Assembly: GCA_004377135.1 (NCBI GenBank)
Contig: SOHS01000092.1
Coordinates: 1 to 6,280 of the forward strand
From: Dehalococcoidia bacterium
GTDB taxonomy: Bacteria; Chloroflexota; Dehalococcoidia; GIF9; AB-539-J10
Direction of reading: 5' to 3'
DNA: 6,280 nt
A model generated the notes under the pieces. The model was not told the DNA's origin. It was given only the letters and a program-made list of their open reading frames with translations, and made no database searches. Shown piece by piece: positions 6,026 through 6,280 of this stretch. The position numbers and the translations under genes were made by a program. Each line of letters begins with the position of its first letter. Position 1 is the stretch's first letter.

Positions 6026-6166
6026 CACTAACCATAAGACAATCCGCTGTACAGTCCGTCTCTCCACTTAGCAACGTTTAGGTATAATATAGCATTCTGG
6101 ACATTGTCACCTGGCTTAACAAAATGAGTGATTATTACATATGGCTAGTTAAACATTTCCGAGCAT
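6026..6166. other. Intergenic region between the operon and the CRISPR array
   Basis: No gene or clear terminator is seen. A TATAAT hexamer at 6083-6088 has no fitting -35. CAATCCGCT (6040-6048) recurs in the degenerate CRISPR repeat at 6171-6179, and the following AGTCCGTCTCTCCAC resembles the repeat's other end, so a further decayed repeat is possible here. Confidence 0.4.
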
Positions 6167-6280
6167 TGTGCAATCCGCTTTCGAGGATTAGGTTCTTTCC
6201 GACGATTTCAGCTACCAGCTATGGATGAAAAGAGAAAGGATATGTTTCAATCCCCTTTCGAGGGTTAGTTCCTCTCTCAC
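6167..6280 (-). CRISPR. Trailer end of a CRISPR array: repeat, spacer, degenerate repeat
   Basis: A 37-base repeat at 6244-6280 and a degenerate copy at 6167-6203 are 77 bases apart. They agree at 26 of 33 positions when 6171-6203 is compared with 6248-6280. A 40-base unique stretch (6204-6243) lies between them as the spacer. On the minus strand the intact repeat begins GTGAGAGAGG, has a CCCT-CGAA-AGGG hairpin in the middle and ends GGATTGAAAC, the common type I/III repeat 3' end that gives the ATTGAAAC crRNA handle. The array is therefore read leftwards, and the degenerate repeat, ending ATTGCACA, is its last one. More units and the leader should lie beyond the right edge. Only two units are visible, so the call rests on the motif as much as on repetition. 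No cas gene is in the window. Confidence 0.75.

Noticed and set aside
6083..6088. TATAAT as a promoter upstream of the CRISPR region
   Set aside because: No -35 element at suitable distance, and the array is read from the other strand with its leader beyond the right edge.

Overview
The window is bacterial: gapless protein-coding genes, good Shine-Dalgarno sites (for example AAAGGAGG before the first gene) and about 50% GC. The gene types (an orphan HdrD-like iron-sulfur protein, a CocE/NonD-type hydrolase, a small HTH protein) suggest an anaerobe, perhaps of the Chloroflexota/Dehalococcoidia kind. That placement is a guess from gene content and was not tested by any search.

Layout from left to right. 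(1) 57-1088, plus strand: an iron-sulfur protein with two N-terminal 4Fe-4S clusters and one variant CCG domain, probably an electron-transfer subunit of heterodisulfide-reductase type. (2) 1089-1386: non-coding, with a strong imperfect hairpin at 1161-1188. (3) 1387-1749, minus strand: a small excisionase/MerR-like HTH protein with a coiled coil. (4) 1750-2238: non-coding. It holds short direct repeats and, on the minus strand, the relic of a tRNA-Arg(UCU) whose 3' two-thirds keeps exact tRNA geometry while the 5' acceptor strand is lost. Relic plus HTH gene look like the scar of an integrative element. (5) 2239-3930, plus strand: a CocE/NonD (X-Pro dipeptidyl-peptidase S15-like) hydrolase in which Ser, Asp and His of the usual triad all appear changed, followed by a likely rho-independent terminator.

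(6) 4011-6025, plus strand: a three-gene operon of a sugar-phosphate cytidylyltransferase, a CDP-alcohol phosphatidyltransferase and a HAD phosphatase. The first two resemble the two halves of the fused IPCT-DIPPS enzyme that makes di-myo-inositol-phosphate in (hyper)thermophiles. The third would be the phosphatase needed for the last step. The set could therefore convert inositol-1-phosphate through CDP-inositol to a phosphodiester and remove its terminal phosphate; a related membrane lipid headgroup is the main alternative.

(7) 6167-6280: the trailer end of a CRISPR array, read on the minus strand. One 37-nt repeat ending in ATTGAAAC, one 40-nt spacer and one degenerate terminal repeat are visible, and the array should continue past the right edge. 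No cas gene lies in the window.
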